Shown: positions 41,397 to 49,759, counted from the first letter of the stretch. The stretch is 50,983 nt of DNA from an uncultured Bacteroidales bacterium (GCA_902763885.1 CACWTU010000019.1:1-50983), one strand, 5' to 3'. Notes: generated by a model not told the origin, from the letters alone. Numbers and translations: made by a program.

Positions 41397-43058
41397 TTAA
41401 CAAAACAAGGCGTAATAGTCAGGATTGCTTTTGCCGAATCTGTACTTTCTCTTTCTTATTGCATCGGCAGTAACATTCCCGAATAGTTCAGATACAATTT
41501 CGTTCTTGATATGCATTGCCGACAGTATCAATGTCAGGGATTCCTCCGTGTCTATGCCTGGATACTCAATCTGCATATCTGCTATGGAGTCAATGAATGA
41601 CTGCTTAAGGGTCTCAATAATTGTATTACGGTCATCCATATTCAGGTTTCCTCCATGCACGACCGATGTCAATATCTTATAAGCACTGCTTTTATAGAAC
41701 AGGTCCTTACCTACGTTCAATCTTAAGTTATACAATTCCAAAAGTGCAGTTCTTGCATCGGAATCCGTCTGTGACTGCTCCCTTACCTGAGTTTCCAAAA
41801 TAGCAATACTGCTCCTGCGTATTTTCCGTTCCAGTTCTATTAGCTCATTCTGCTTTTGAATTATTCTCTTATTATCCCTGTTCCTGAGCAAGACATAGAC
41901 AAGGATAGTCATTGTTATTATCAGTATGACAGATGAAATGATTATAATAATAAAGCGCTGGTTCCTGCTATGCATTTTTTCCTCGGCAAGTTCCTCACGG
42001 TGAAGATACTGCATATCCAACACCTCTTTTGAGTCAGTCTTTTCAACGTTGTTTATAGAGTCGAGCAGTGAAATATAGTACTTGTGCCAACGATAAGTTT
42101 CATCCGCATCACCAATTTTTGCTGAGACCTCTACCAACTTTTCAGCTTGAATGATTCGGCCATATATATCCATCATGGTATCATTGAATGTGTACTTATA
42201 ATAAACATACGCAGAATCATAATTACCATCCTGAAAAAACAAATCAGCCTTAAGTGCATAATATGTATGCTGTGATTCTTTATCCTTCTTGTTATTCTTG
42301 CTATTCTTGTCAGAAAAAGAATAAAACGTTACAGTTTTGAATACAGTATCGCGCTCAGGTTCCGATGAGGATGGATAATACATAGGTATTCTCTTTTGGG
42401 ACTCAACAAATGGAAGTTCGGGGTCATCCTGACTACCAAATAATAATGATGATAAACTGCCGATATTCGGGATATCCTCATCATGGATTGCACACAGGGT
42501 TAAATAGCAAGACGCATAATATAACATGTTTTTATCCTGCAATCTTTCAGCATTTATCTTGCAACAATTGAACTGTTCAAAAGCTTCCTTGAACATTCTT
42601 TTGTTAAAATAATGTCCGCCAAGATTCTTTTCAGTGATGGCATAGTACCTTACAAGAGTATCGGGAAACATATCTTTTGCCTTGATATACGCATATATAG
42701 CCGCCATATCACTACCCATCTTGGAATAGACACAACCCTGCGAGTACCAACTCATGGCAGCGTGGAAACTCTTGCGGCGGGTACCGTAGTAGTCAGTTGC
42801 AAGGCGGATAAGACTGTCAGACGGAATGTCTATGTAACATTTGCAGTCGGCATGCGTTTTGAGCAGGGCATACAGGGCCTGCGGCTTGCCGTACAGCGAA
42901 GTAGCATCAATATCGGCAAGCAGTGTGCGTGCACTGTCAGGGTTGGATTCCAACACAGTCTCTATGACACTCAATTGCCGCATAATCCTATTCCTGCCGC
43001 ACGATACACACATGGCAAATGCAGCTATTGCGAGGATAAATCCGGCTATTCTCTTCAT
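41397..43058 (-). CDS. TPR-containing membrane regulator (Bacteroidetes type)
   Basis: 553 residues. Signal or anchor MKRIAGFILAIAAFAMCVSC, then TPR-like helices (about 25-340: ESNPDSARTLLADIDATSLYGKPQALYALL; HAAMSWYSQGCVYSKMGSDMAAIYAYIKAKDMFP). One membrane span at about 368-392 (FIIIIISSVILIITMTILVYVLL), a coiled coil, and a cytoplasmic C-terminal domain (about 470-553) ending SELFGNVTADAIRKRKYRFGKS, which reads like a helix-turn-helix. The plan is a periplasmic sensor, one span and a DNA-binding tail. Such proteins often regulate adjacent surface-protein genes in Bacteroidetes. GGGAC direct repeats lie upstream (at its -33) and downstream of the gene. Confidence 0.8.
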   Translation of the reverse strand: MKRIAGFILAIAAFAMCVSCGRNRIMRQLSVIETVLESNPDSARTLLADIDATSLYGKPQALYALLKTHADCKCYIDIPSDSLIRLATDYYGTRRKSFHAAMSWYSQGCVYSKMGSDMAAIYAYIKAKDMFPDTLVRYYAITEKNLGGHYFNKRMFKEAFEQFNCCKINAERLQDKNMLYYASCYLTLCAIHDEDIPNIGSLSSLLFGSQDDPELPFVESQKRIPMYYPSSSEPERDTVFKTVTFYSFSDKNSKNNKKDKESQHTYYALKADLFFQDGNYDSAYVYYKYTFNDTMMDIYGRIIQAEKLVEVSAKIGDADETYRWHKYYISLLDSINNVEKTDSKEVLDMQYLHREELAEEKMHSRNQRFIIIIISSVILIITMTILVYVLLRNRDNKRIIQKQNELIELERKIRRSSIAILETQVREQSQTDSDARTALLELYNLRLNVGKDLFYKSSAYKILTSVVHGGNLNMDDRNTIIETLKQSFIDSIADMQIEYPGIDTEESLTLILSAMHIKNEIVSELFGNVTADAIRKRKYRFGKSNPDYYALFC

Positions 43059-43096
43059 TCTATTTTGTTTTGTAGAGCAGGCGAATTAATTCAAAA

Positions 43097-43128
43097 CAAA
43101 AATAATCAAAAAAAACACTTGGGACAAA
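43097..43128 (-). promoter_or_regulatory. promoter of the TPR regulator gene
   Basis: On the minus strand TTTG (43125-43128), 20 bases, then TATTTTTG (43097-43104), matching the -33/-7 consensus. The -33 element lies inside the GGGACAAAAATGGGAC direct repeat, so a protein bound there would overlap RNA polymerase. Confidence 0.65.
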
Positions 43129-43136
43129 AATGGGAC
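43121..43136. promoter_or_regulatory. direct-repeat operator candidate GGGAC-N6-GGGAC (promoter copy)
   Basis: GGGACAAAAATGGGAC, identical to 41353-41368 and overlapping the -33 element of the TPR regulator promoter. Direct half-sites one helical turn apart suggest tandem DNA-binding domains; autoregulation is the simplest reading. Confidence 0.6.
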
Positions 43137-43195
43137 AAGCCATCTCATGGCAGTAAAAAAAATTCTACTGTCTATACTGGGATGGGAGCCTGCTG

Positions 43196-43559
43196 CTACA
43201 ATTGACTTGCAGTGTCTTTGAAACTCTGCCACAGTGAATCCTGCGGCAGGGGGGCTCTTACATCGACCGTGATGTGTGATACAGGGTGCTCAAATGTAAC
43301 ATGGAACGCATGGAGTGATATGCTGCCATCAGGGTTGGAGCGCTCGGCTCCGTACTTGAGATCACCCTTGATGGGGCAACCCATGCTGGCCAACTGGCAC
43401 CTTATCTGGTGATGGCGGCCGGTGAGCAGCTCAACCTCAAGCAGATGATAGTTGGTGGAGCTGGCCACAAGGCGGTAATTCAGCGCCGCATGCTTGCTGC
43501 CCGGCACCTCATGGTTATATGCATAGGAGCGGTTCTGTTTCTCGTTGCGAACCAGCCAG
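43196..43559 (-). pseudogene. 5'-truncated RluA-family pseudouridine synthase
   Basis: About 120 codons of the C-terminal half are intact and in frame (WLVRNEKQNRSYAYNHEVPGS; YHLLEVELLTGRHHQIRCQLASMGCPIKGDLKYGAERS; to the stop near 43196), closely matching the complete gene at 44023-44706 in protein but clearly diverged in DNA. The N-terminal half, with the catalytic HRLD motif, is missing. The frame is cut off at 43551-43559, where sequence of a cyclophilin gene on the other strand begins. No start codon or promoter remains, so it cannot make an active enzyme. Confidence 0.9.
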
Positions 43560-43997
43560 CAGTTCTACATAATAACCGGCAGCAAGGTCAAGACCAATAC
43601 CCTAACATCACAGGAGAACAAGATTAACAAGCGTTACCGTCAGGCTGTGAAGGATTCCATTACCATTCCCCATTCACGTGACCTCAACAAATGGCAGAAA
43701 TACGGTGAGAAAAATAAGATCAGCAAGCTGAATGACCAGTTGAACGCTCAGACTGACGCCATAATGAAAACCCGCAAGTCATTCTCATACTCACCTGAAC
43801 AGATCAAGCAATACGGCGAGATAGGCGGTGCACCTAACCTTGACGGATTATACACGGTTTTCGGTGAGATCTCAGAAGGTATGGATGTAGTAGAAAAGAT
43901 AAACGCCATGCCTACCGGTAAGAACGGACGTCCCAATCCCGATGTAAAGATCATAAGGGCATACGTCCTTGAAGAAACTGCCGCCCCTCAGCAATGA
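43551..43997 (+). pseudogene. 5'-truncated cyclophilin-type isomerase
   Basis: The C-terminal half of a paralogue of the lipoprotein at 31047-31925 (SQQFYIITGSKVKTNTLTSQ; GGAPNLDGLYTVFGEISEGMDVVEKI; end EETAAPQQ). The signal peptide and the first half of the cyclophilin fold are gone; a TTG at 43545 is the only possible start and lies in the neighbouring fragment. The first 94 bases (43551-43644) are identical to 31479-31572; after that the two diverge sharply. It ends tail-to-tail with the intact RluA gene, 25 bases away. Confidence 0.9.
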
Positions 43998-44022
43998 GAA
44001 GCGGCAGTTCTATAAATCTATT

Positions 44023-44706
44023 CTAAAGATTTGCAACCTTATCCTTGAAACTCTGCCATAACGGATCATCCGGCAGAGGAGCTTTCACATCTATCATCTC
44101 ATGTGACACGGGGTGCTCAAACGTAACGTGGAATGCATGAAGCGATATGCTTCCATCCGGATTTGAACGCTCTGCCCCATACTTGAGATCACCTTTGATG
44201 GGACACCCCATCTTGGCCAGCTGACAGCGTATCTGATGATGACGTCCCGTAAGCAACTCCACTTCAAGCAGATGATAGTTTACGGAACTTGCCACCAGTT
44301 TATAGTTCAGGATAGCCTGCTTGCTGTTAGGAACCTCCTTTTCATAAGCATATGAGCGGTTCTGTTTCTCATTGCGTACCAGCCAGTTCTCAAGCCTGCC
44401 TTCAGGCTCTTTAGGACAGTTTTTCACAATCGCCAGATAGCGTTTGTCAACACTCCCTACGCGGAACATCTCATTAAGCCGCGACAGAGCCTTGCTGGTT
44501 TTGGCCAGCACCACCACTCCGCTTACAGGACGATCCAGACGGTGTGGCACTCCCACGAACACATTGCCGGGTTTGGAGTATTTCTCCTTAAGATATGCAG
44601 CCACGATGTCCGACAATGGAACATCGCCGGTCTTATCCCCCTGCACTATCTCCCCAGCCCGCTTGGAGACAATGATAATATGATTATCCTCGTAAAGAAC
44701 TGTCAT
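44023..44706 (-). CDS. RluA-family 23S rRNA/tRNA pseudouridine synthase
   Basis: 227 residues. The catalytic motif GVPHRLDRPVSGVVVLAKT places the nucleophilic Asp at residue 58. Later conserved blocks are YHLLEVELLTGRHHQIRCQLAKMGCPIKGDLKYG and SLHAFHVTFEHPV. There is no S4 domain and the chain starts right at the catalytic domain, as in short RluA/TruC-like members; the exact RNA target cannot be told. ATG and the fabG stop overlap by one base (TAATG), so translation is coupled. Its tail faces the cyclophilin fragment. Confidence 0.92.
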   Translation of the reverse strand: MTVLYEDNHIIIVSKRAGEIVQGDKTGDVPLSDIVAAYLKEKYSKPGNVFVGVPHRLDRPVSGVVVLAKTSKALSRLNEMFRVGSVDKRYLAIVKNCPKEPEGRLENWLVRNEKQNRSYAYEKEVPNSKQAILNYKLVASSVNYHLLEVELLTGRHHQIRCQLAKMGCPIKGDLKYGAERSNPDGSISLHAFHVTFEHPVSHEMIDVKAPLPDDPLWQSFKDKVANL

Positions 44707-45455
44707 TACATGCTCATTCCGCCATCCACCTGCAGTACCTGTCCGGTCACATAAGAACTGTCATCGGATACCAGGAAGAGGGCTGCCTTGGCAATCTCCT
44801 CAACCTGAGCACCACGCTGCAGAGGAATTGACTTGCACCACTCTGCCAGTTTCTCCTCAGGAATCTTGCCTGTGGTCATCTCTGTAAGCACAAAACCCGG
44901 AGCAATCACGTTGGCACGGATGCCACGGGATGCCATCTCCTTGGCCACAGACTTGGTAAGACCTACCAGACCAGCCTTTGAAGCCGAATAGTTGGTCTGA
45001 CCAGCATTACCGTGCAGACCTACTACTGAAGAAACACAAAGTATATTGCCGCTACGCTGACGCATCATCTGCGGAGTGCAGGCCTTTATGAAATTGAATG
45101 CTGATTTAAGGTTGGTGTCAATCACCTCATCCCACTGCTGCTCATTCATGCGCATCATAAGACCGTCACGTGTGATACCGGCATTATTAACCAGGATATC
45201 TATACGGCCAAACTCCTTGACCACCTCATCTACCATCTGAGCAGCGCCCTCATAACTCGATACATCCACACGATAACCCTTAGCCTTGACGCCATTCGCA
45301 CTGAGTTCCTTTTCCAAGGCCTGAGCCTTCTCCACACTGTTAATGTACACGAATGCCAGGTCTGCCCCCTCAGCAGCGAACAGCTGAGCCATAGCCAGAC
45401 CGATACCACGGGTTGCTCCTGTTATGAGCACCGTCTTTCCAGTCAATTTTCCCAT
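44706..45455 (-). CDS. fabG: 3-oxoacyl-[ACP] reductase
   Basis: 249 residues, a classical short-chain dehydrogenase. Nucleotide motif TGATRGIG at residues 12-19, NNAG in ILVNNAGITRDGLMMRM, catalytic Ser in CVSSVVG and YSASK (Tyr/Lys). The GITRDGLMMRM and C-terminal SYVTGQVLQVDGGMSM stretches are those of FabG, which reduces beta-ketoacyl-ACP with NADPH in fatty-acid elongation. It lies 14 bases behind a TetR-type regulator gene and overlaps rluA. Confidence 0.95.
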   Translation of the reverse strand: MGKLTGKTVLITGATRGIGLAMAQLFAAEGADLAFVYINSVEKAQALEKELSANGVKAKGYRVDVSSYEGAAQMVDEVVKEFGRIDILVNNAGITRDGLMMRMNEQQWDEVIDTNLKSAFNFIKACTPQMMRQRSGNILCVSSVVGLHGNAGQTNYSASKAGLVGLTKSVAKEMASRGIRANVIAPGFVLTEMTTGKIPEEKLAEWCKSIPLQRGAQVEEIAKAALFLVSDDSSYVTGQVLQVDGGMSM

Positions 45456-45469
45456 TATATTATTGATTG

Positions 45470-46072
45470 TTATTTATTTGAATCCAGATTATTGTATCCG
45501 AGTGCACCGTAGATAAGCCTGCGGGCCTCAAAACGTATTTCCTCCCTAGTATTACCCTGCCATAGTTTACCTCTGATGTATGGTGCTTCAAAACCGCGCA
45601 TGCAGTTGTGCATAATCTCAGCGGTACGTCTTACGCTAACCACATCAAACACACCGGTTGTCTTACCCTCAGATATGATATCCTGAAGCATCTGTTTCTG
45701 TTTAAGGTCAAAAGCCTTACGGAAATGTTCCAGGCCCCAAACATTACGGAAGAACCCGGACCTGAGCGTACCGTTACGGTCAACAGTCTCCTTGACAAGA
45801 CGGAAATATCCGAATATGAACTCCACTATTTTCTGCTGTACCGGCATATTCTGCTTAGCAATATCTGACAGTTGAGTCAATATTTTCTCAACTTCACTGT
45901 TTACCACCGCCTGAAACACCTCAACCTTACTTTCAAAATAAGAATACAGGGTACGCCTGCTCAATCCGGCCTCCTCTGCAATATCAATCATAGTGGTATC
46001 ATCATAGCCTTTCCTTACAAACAAGGTCTTAGCGGCATTGATGAATTTATATTTTGTCTTAAGATTATCCAT
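45470..46072 (-). CDS. TetR/AcrR-family transcriptional regulator
   Basis: 200 residues. The N-terminal helix-turn-helix is clear: FINAAKTLFVRKGYDDTTMIDIAEEAGLSRRTLYSYFESKVEVFQAV (about 10-56). The C-terminal ligand domain is helical (RKAFDLKQKQMLQDIISEG; MHNCMRGFEAPYIRGKLW). Its position 14 bases before fabG suggests it senses a fatty-acid-related ligand, but the effector is unknown. The gene ends 14 bases upstream of fabG and begins 7 bases after the glycosyltransferase stop. Confidence 0.92.
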   Translation of the reverse strand: MDNLKTKYKFINAAKTLFVRKGYDDTTMIDIAEEAGLSRRTLYSYFESKVEVFQAVVNSEVEKILTQLSDIAKQNMPVQQKIVEFIFGYFRLVKETVDRNGTLRSGFFRNVWGLEHFRKAFDLKQKQMLQDIISEGKTTGVFDVVSVRRTAEIMHNCMRGFEAPYIRGKLWQGNTREEIRFEARRLIYGALGYNNLDSNK

Positions 46073-46079
46073 GTATTAT

Positions 46080-47162
46080 TTACAGTAAAGAACGGTATAT
46101 CTCCAGATATCTTTTAATGTGTTTCTCATATGTAAAGGATCTTGCATACTCAATGCTTTCAGCAGCAAGTTCCGGATGCTCCGCATATTCCTGAACGGCC
46201 GTTCTGACTCTATCTGCAATATGCTGAGCCTCAAAACTATCCATAAAGAAAACATGTGTGGAGCCTATCTCTGCAAGTGAAGTCATTTTTGATGATACAA
46301 CAGGTTTCCCATAGGACAAGGCCTCAATAACAGGAAGCCCGAACCCTTCAAACATGGACGGGAAAACAAAAGCCTCACAATTTGAATACATCCATGTCCT
46401 TTCCTTATTGGATATTTCTCCCAGCAATATCACGTTTGTTATCTGCTCAGAGTTGATTCTTTCACGAATCATATTTCCATAAGAAGTGGAACTATTACCG
46501 GCGATATATAAATTATACTCAGGCATGAGTTTCATTGCATCAAGCAATACATGGAAATTCTTCTTTTCCACAACCTGGCCGATAGTGAACAGGAATTTCC
46601 CGGATCCATCAAAAGGTGCCGCAGGCATACTTCCCGGATCATCAGATTGGCCAAACTCAACACCGTTATAGACCACCTCCACATCCTTCAACTCCGGACA
46701 ATATTTCAGTAAATCCGATTTGGCGAAATTGGATATCGCCACAATCTTATCGGCCCTTTGTAATCTGTAGTTCAACCTGTTGGCGGCTCTTTCAAGTTTC
46801 CTTCCGTTTTTCTCGTATATGAAATTCAGGTCATGGACAGTAAGAAGGTTCTTTACAGAACCATCCAAAGGAATGATCTTACTCAATTGATGGATTGAAT
46901 GCCAGACATCAAACCCTTTTAACAGCGAAGGAAACAAGATGTATATCCCAAGACTCACATGATAAAATACCTTGTTTCCAAAACGTCCTACGTATGACCT
47001 GGGCAACAGGAGGTGAATCTCAAATTCATATTCATCAGCATGTTCTCCAAAATATTTGGCGTAATTATATGCTATTTGGCCTAAACCACAATTAATATGT
47101 TTCAGTATGGACAAATCCACCAAAACCTTTTTGATATGAGGTTCTTTATTACCAAACATCAT
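46080..47162 (-). CDS. GT4-family glycosyltransferase
   Basis: About 360 residues. The N-terminal Rossmann half starts KKVLVDLSILKHINCGLGQIAYNYAKYFGEH. The GT-B C-terminal half has FLFTIGQVVEKKNFHVLLDAM, VILLGEISNKERTWMYSNCEAFVFPSMFEGFGLPVIEALSYGKPVV (the EX7E nucleotide-sugar motif region), typical of family GT4. ATG 47162 (or 47159) is preferred over in-frame 47192, because the -7 box at 47200-47207 would otherwise touch the start. It probably adds a sugar to a lipid or surface glycan; donor and acceptor are unknown. First gene of a tight four-gene run to rluA. Confidence 0.88.
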   Translation of the reverse strand: MMFGNKEPHIKKVLVDLSILKHINCGLGQIAYNYAKYFGEHADEYEFEIHLLLPRSYVGRFGNKVFYHVSLGIYILFPSLLKGFDVWHSIHQLSKIIPLDGSVKNLLTVHDLNFIYEKNGRKLERAANRLNYRLQRADKIVAISNFAKSDLLKYCPELKDVEVVYNGVEFGQSDDPGSMPAAPFDGSGKFLFTIGQVVEKKNFHVLLDAMKLMPEYNLYIAGNSSTSYGNMIRERINSEQITNVILLGEISNKERTWMYSNCEAFVFPSMFEGFGLPVIEALSYGKPVVSSKMTSLAEIGSTHVFFMDSFEAQHIADRVRTAVQEYAEHPELAAESIEYARSFTYEKHIKRYLEIYRSLL

Positions 47163-47199
47163 ACTTTCCCTCAACTTAACTTCAGAAAACAATTTACTG

Positions 47200-47207
47200 C
47201 AAAAATA
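47200..47207 (-). promoter_or_regulatory. -7 box of the GT4-TetR-fabG-rluA run
   Basis: On the minus strand TATTTTTG matches TAnnTTTG, 37 bases before ATG 47162; an ATTG 20 bases upstream (47228-47231) is a weak -33. Confidence 0.45.
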
Positions 47208-47309
47208 ATATATTGTTAAACATTAACCAATCCGTAACGCACATATATATCCCATGTGTGCTGTTTTTTAATTAATTAGGCAATTCTTCACAAATAAAAT
47301 AAGAATATT

Positions 47310-47341
47310 TTTGCGAATCCGGAAATAAAGAACTACCTTTG
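47310..47341 (+). promoter_or_regulatory. promoter of tRNA-fMet
   Basis: TTTG (47310-47313), 20 bases, TACCTTTG (47334-47341): a full match to the Bacteroidetes consensus, 23 bases before the tRNA 5' end. Confidence 0.8.
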
Positions 47342-47364
47342 CACTCGCAAAAAAGAAATGAAAT

Positions 47365-47436
47365 CGCGGAGTGGAGCAGAGGTAGCTCGTTAGGCTCATA
47401 ACCTAAAGGTCGGGGGTTCGAATCCTTCCTCCGCAA
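47365..47436 (+). tRNA. initiator tRNA-Met (anticodon CAT)
   Basis: All arms can be drawn: acceptor CGCGGAG/CTCCGCA with a C1-A72 mismatch, D stem GAGC/GCTC with A11-U24, anticodon stem TTAGG/CCTAA around CTCATAA, T stem GGGGG/CCTTC with TTCGAAT loop, discriminator A73. The C1-A72 mismatch and A11-U24 mark it as the formyl-methionine initiator. The anticodon stem has G-C at 30-40 and 31-39 but A-U at 29-41, so the usual run of three G-C pairs is incomplete. CCA is not encoded. Confidence 0.95.
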
Positions 47437-47437
47437 C

Positions 47438-47472
47438 AAAATCAGAGGTCCCAATTTGGGGCCTCTAATTTT
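47438..47472. terminator. terminator between tRNA-fMet and the EF-hand gene
   Basis: AAAATCAGAGGTCCC and GGGGCCTCTAATTTT (one mismatch, one G-U) form a stem over a 5-base loop, with A/T runs on both sides. It can stop transcripts from either direction. Confidence 0.75.
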
Positions 47473-47502
47473 GTTGGGGGGAAGGATTCGACGGAAACCT
47501 TC

Positions 47503-49722
47503 TTATGCCTTGAAATCTGTTGATTTCAGGATAAGCATGGCTTCGGGTTCTGGAGCTGCATTCTGTTTGAGCAATTCCTTCTTGGCCTTCTGTTTGGCAT
47601 CATAGTTGAAGTACTCCACCTTGGTTATCTTGTAAAGAAGATTTGAAGTGTAGAGTGTCCAGTATATGATAAAGAGTATGAACAGCCACTTAAGAATCTT
47701 TTTCCAGAACGGGGTCTTGTCAGCAAACGGATCGGGCTCAGCCTTGAGAGGAGCCTTGCCGACTTCAGTCAGAGTGGCACCGAACGCGATATTTACCTTC
47801 ACAGAGGCATTAATTGCCCAACCATTGGCATTGAGCAACGGAGAGAGGTTACGCTTGCGCAACTTGAGCCATGCCAGAATCATGGACGGGCCTGAAATAA
47901 CAAGCATGATTACAGCAATCAGAATGAGCCACTGATAGAGCTTGAAATCAGCCAAAGACTGTGCCATGCTCTTCAATGCAACACCGATACCGGCAACTGC
48001 CATGCCTACGGCAGCAAATATACCGGCAAACTTGGCAATATCAAACGCCTGTTTCTTTTCTGCAGGAGCATCGACCTTGGTTGTCAGATCAGCAGTTACC
48101 TTACTGTCTTTCTCTGCGGCCCTCTTCTCAATAGTGTTCTCTATATAACGGCCAAGTTTGTTATATGGAGCCCAGAATGCCTGGCGGATACTGATGGGGT
48201 TCTCTACGATCTTAAACACAGTAGCATCCCACTCAACACCAGCGCGATCATAGAACAGACCATGCTTACCCTCACGCAGATCAGCCACATCACCATCGGT
48301 CATAACAGCGGCAATAATCATTGTATCACCTGTAATCTTATTGACACAGTTGCAATAGAGTATATACATTCCGCTCAAACCTGTGGATGCATTGTGCGGC
48401 CCCATATCAGGAACCTTGAGGCAAAGTTCGCAGCAACGCTCGTCAATATAGAGTTCACCGGCCTGGAAGATTGCCTTGCCCTCCGGATCATAAAAGTCGC
48501 GGAATGACACGAAGTTGCAAAGGAATGTATAGAAATCCCTGTACAGATGGAGCAGTTTGCTTACCTCGTCAATAGAAACTGACTCAGACTCAAGTGCCTT
48601 GTCTGCATCTACCAGTTTCAACAGTTCAGCCTTCTGGTCAGCCTTGAGCAATGCCTTGACCTCATCCAGACCTAAAGCCTCAACCTCTGCGCCGGCTTTA
48701 CTGCCCAACCATGCCTCATAAGCACCGAACTTGGCCAGAACAGATTTCCACTGATCTTCTGTAATCTCCTTGGCACCTTTGAAATCCTTGTCAAAGACAA
48801 GAGCCTTGAGACTTGAGAATGTAGCCTGCCACACAGGATTTACCCTCTCATCTATCGGAAGTGCACCGTTTGAAGTAATGCTTGCCAACGGATACTGTGA
48901 GATCATATCATCACATGCTGAAAGATCCTTGTCGCTTATGGCCTCGATGCGGCTGACCGATACATCCAGTGCCGATGTGCTATCCTTGCTGAATGCAGAC
49001 AGTTTACAACGCATGAAATAGTCAGCCACCTTGGCTTTAATCGAACTTACGGCAGCATAGGCATCAGCAGTACCTTCACCATACGGGAATATTGCATCCT
49101 TATCATCATCGGCAGCCTTTTTCCAGGCAGCGTATGATGCGAGAGCGCCATAGAAGGCCTCTATCATATCCGCATCAATTCCGGGAAGTCCACTACGGTC
49201 TGCCTTGGAACCCATTGATGCGATACACTCAGCTATTGTTTTCTTAAGAGCCTCATCATCAGTGGATTGTTCCGTAATAATACCATCACCGTTAAGGGCA
49301 GTCTTGGCAAAAATAGCTATGCTGTCATCAGTATCAGCCACAGAAATGCTGTCTTTCTTCAAACCCAGATTTGACAGAATCTGTTTTGCTGAAGCCAGAA
49401 GTCTTCTACCATCAGGATTCTCCTTATTAAAAGCAGAGAACGGAAGTACATCCTCTTTCTTTAAAAGAAGGTCAGGATCTGTGATGATTGATGTAATCCA
49501 TTGAGCAGCCTGAATTACCTCATTTACATGAATTCTTCCGTCATTATCGGAATCAAGCATTTTCAATGTCTTGGCGTCAAACTCAAGTCCTGTTACCGGG
49601 CTGCTAAGAACTGTCCACAGTTTCTGGTCAAGTTCACCCAGATGCTTTATGTCCTCACCGCTCTTAATGTTAACGCGGTTCTTTCCACCTATAGTGGAAA
49701 ACTTCCATTCATATTCGCTCAT
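47503..49722 (-). CDS. large EF-hand membrane protein of unknown function
   Basis: About 739 residues from ATG 49722 (MSEYEWKFSTIGG); 49728 is also in frame. A canonical EF-hand lies near residue 57 (LKMLDSDNDGRIHVNEV: Asp, Asp, Asp, Gly, Ile, Glu in the loop) and a weaker one at NGDGIITEQSTDDE. A long helical middle contains a small Cys pair (IDERCCELCLKVPDMG). Two to three membrane segments lie in the last quarter (about 575-600 FAGIFAAVGMAVAGIGVAL; 610-640 LYQWLILIAVIMLVISGPSMIL; 680-700 LKWLFILFIIYWTLYTSNLL). There is no signal peptide, so the EF-hands face the cytoplasm. I do not recognise the family. Calcium binding is likely; role unknown. Confidence 0.85.
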   Translation of the reverse strand: MSEYEWKFSTIGGKNRVNIKSGEDIKHLGELDQKLWTVLSSPVTGLEFDAKTLKMLDSDNDGRIHVNEVIQAAQWITSIITDPDLLLKKEDVLPFSAFNKENPDGRRLLASAKQILSNLGLKKDSISVADTDDSIAIFAKTALNGDGIITEQSTDDEALKKTIAECIASMGSKADRSGLPGIDADMIEAFYGALASYAAWKKAADDDKDAIFPYGEGTADAYAAVSSIKAKVADYFMRCKLSAFSKDSTSALDVSVSRIEAISDKDLSACDDMISQYPLASITSNGALPIDERVNPVWQATFSSLKALVFDKDFKGAKEITEDQWKSVLAKFGAYEAWLGSKAGAEVEALGLDEVKALLKADQKAELLKLVDADKALESESVSIDEVSKLLHLYRDFYTFLCNFVSFRDFYDPEGKAIFQAGELYIDERCCELCLKVPDMGPHNASTGLSGMYILYCNCVNKITGDTMIIAAVMTDGDVADLREGKHGLFYDRAGVEWDATVFKIVENPISIRQAFWAPYNKLGRYIENTIEKRAAEKDSKVTADLTTKVDAPAEKKQAFDIAKFAGIFAAVGMAVAGIGVALKSMAQSLADFKLYQWLILIAVIMLVISGPSMILAWLKLRKRNLSPLLNANGWAINASVKVNIAFGATLTEVGKAPLKAEPDPFADKTPFWKKILKWLFILFIIYWTLYTSNLLYKITKVEYFNYDAKQKAKKELLKQNAAPEPEAMLILKSTDFKA

Positions 49723-49759
49723 AAGCATTATTTTTTTAGTCCAATATCATTTTGAGCCT

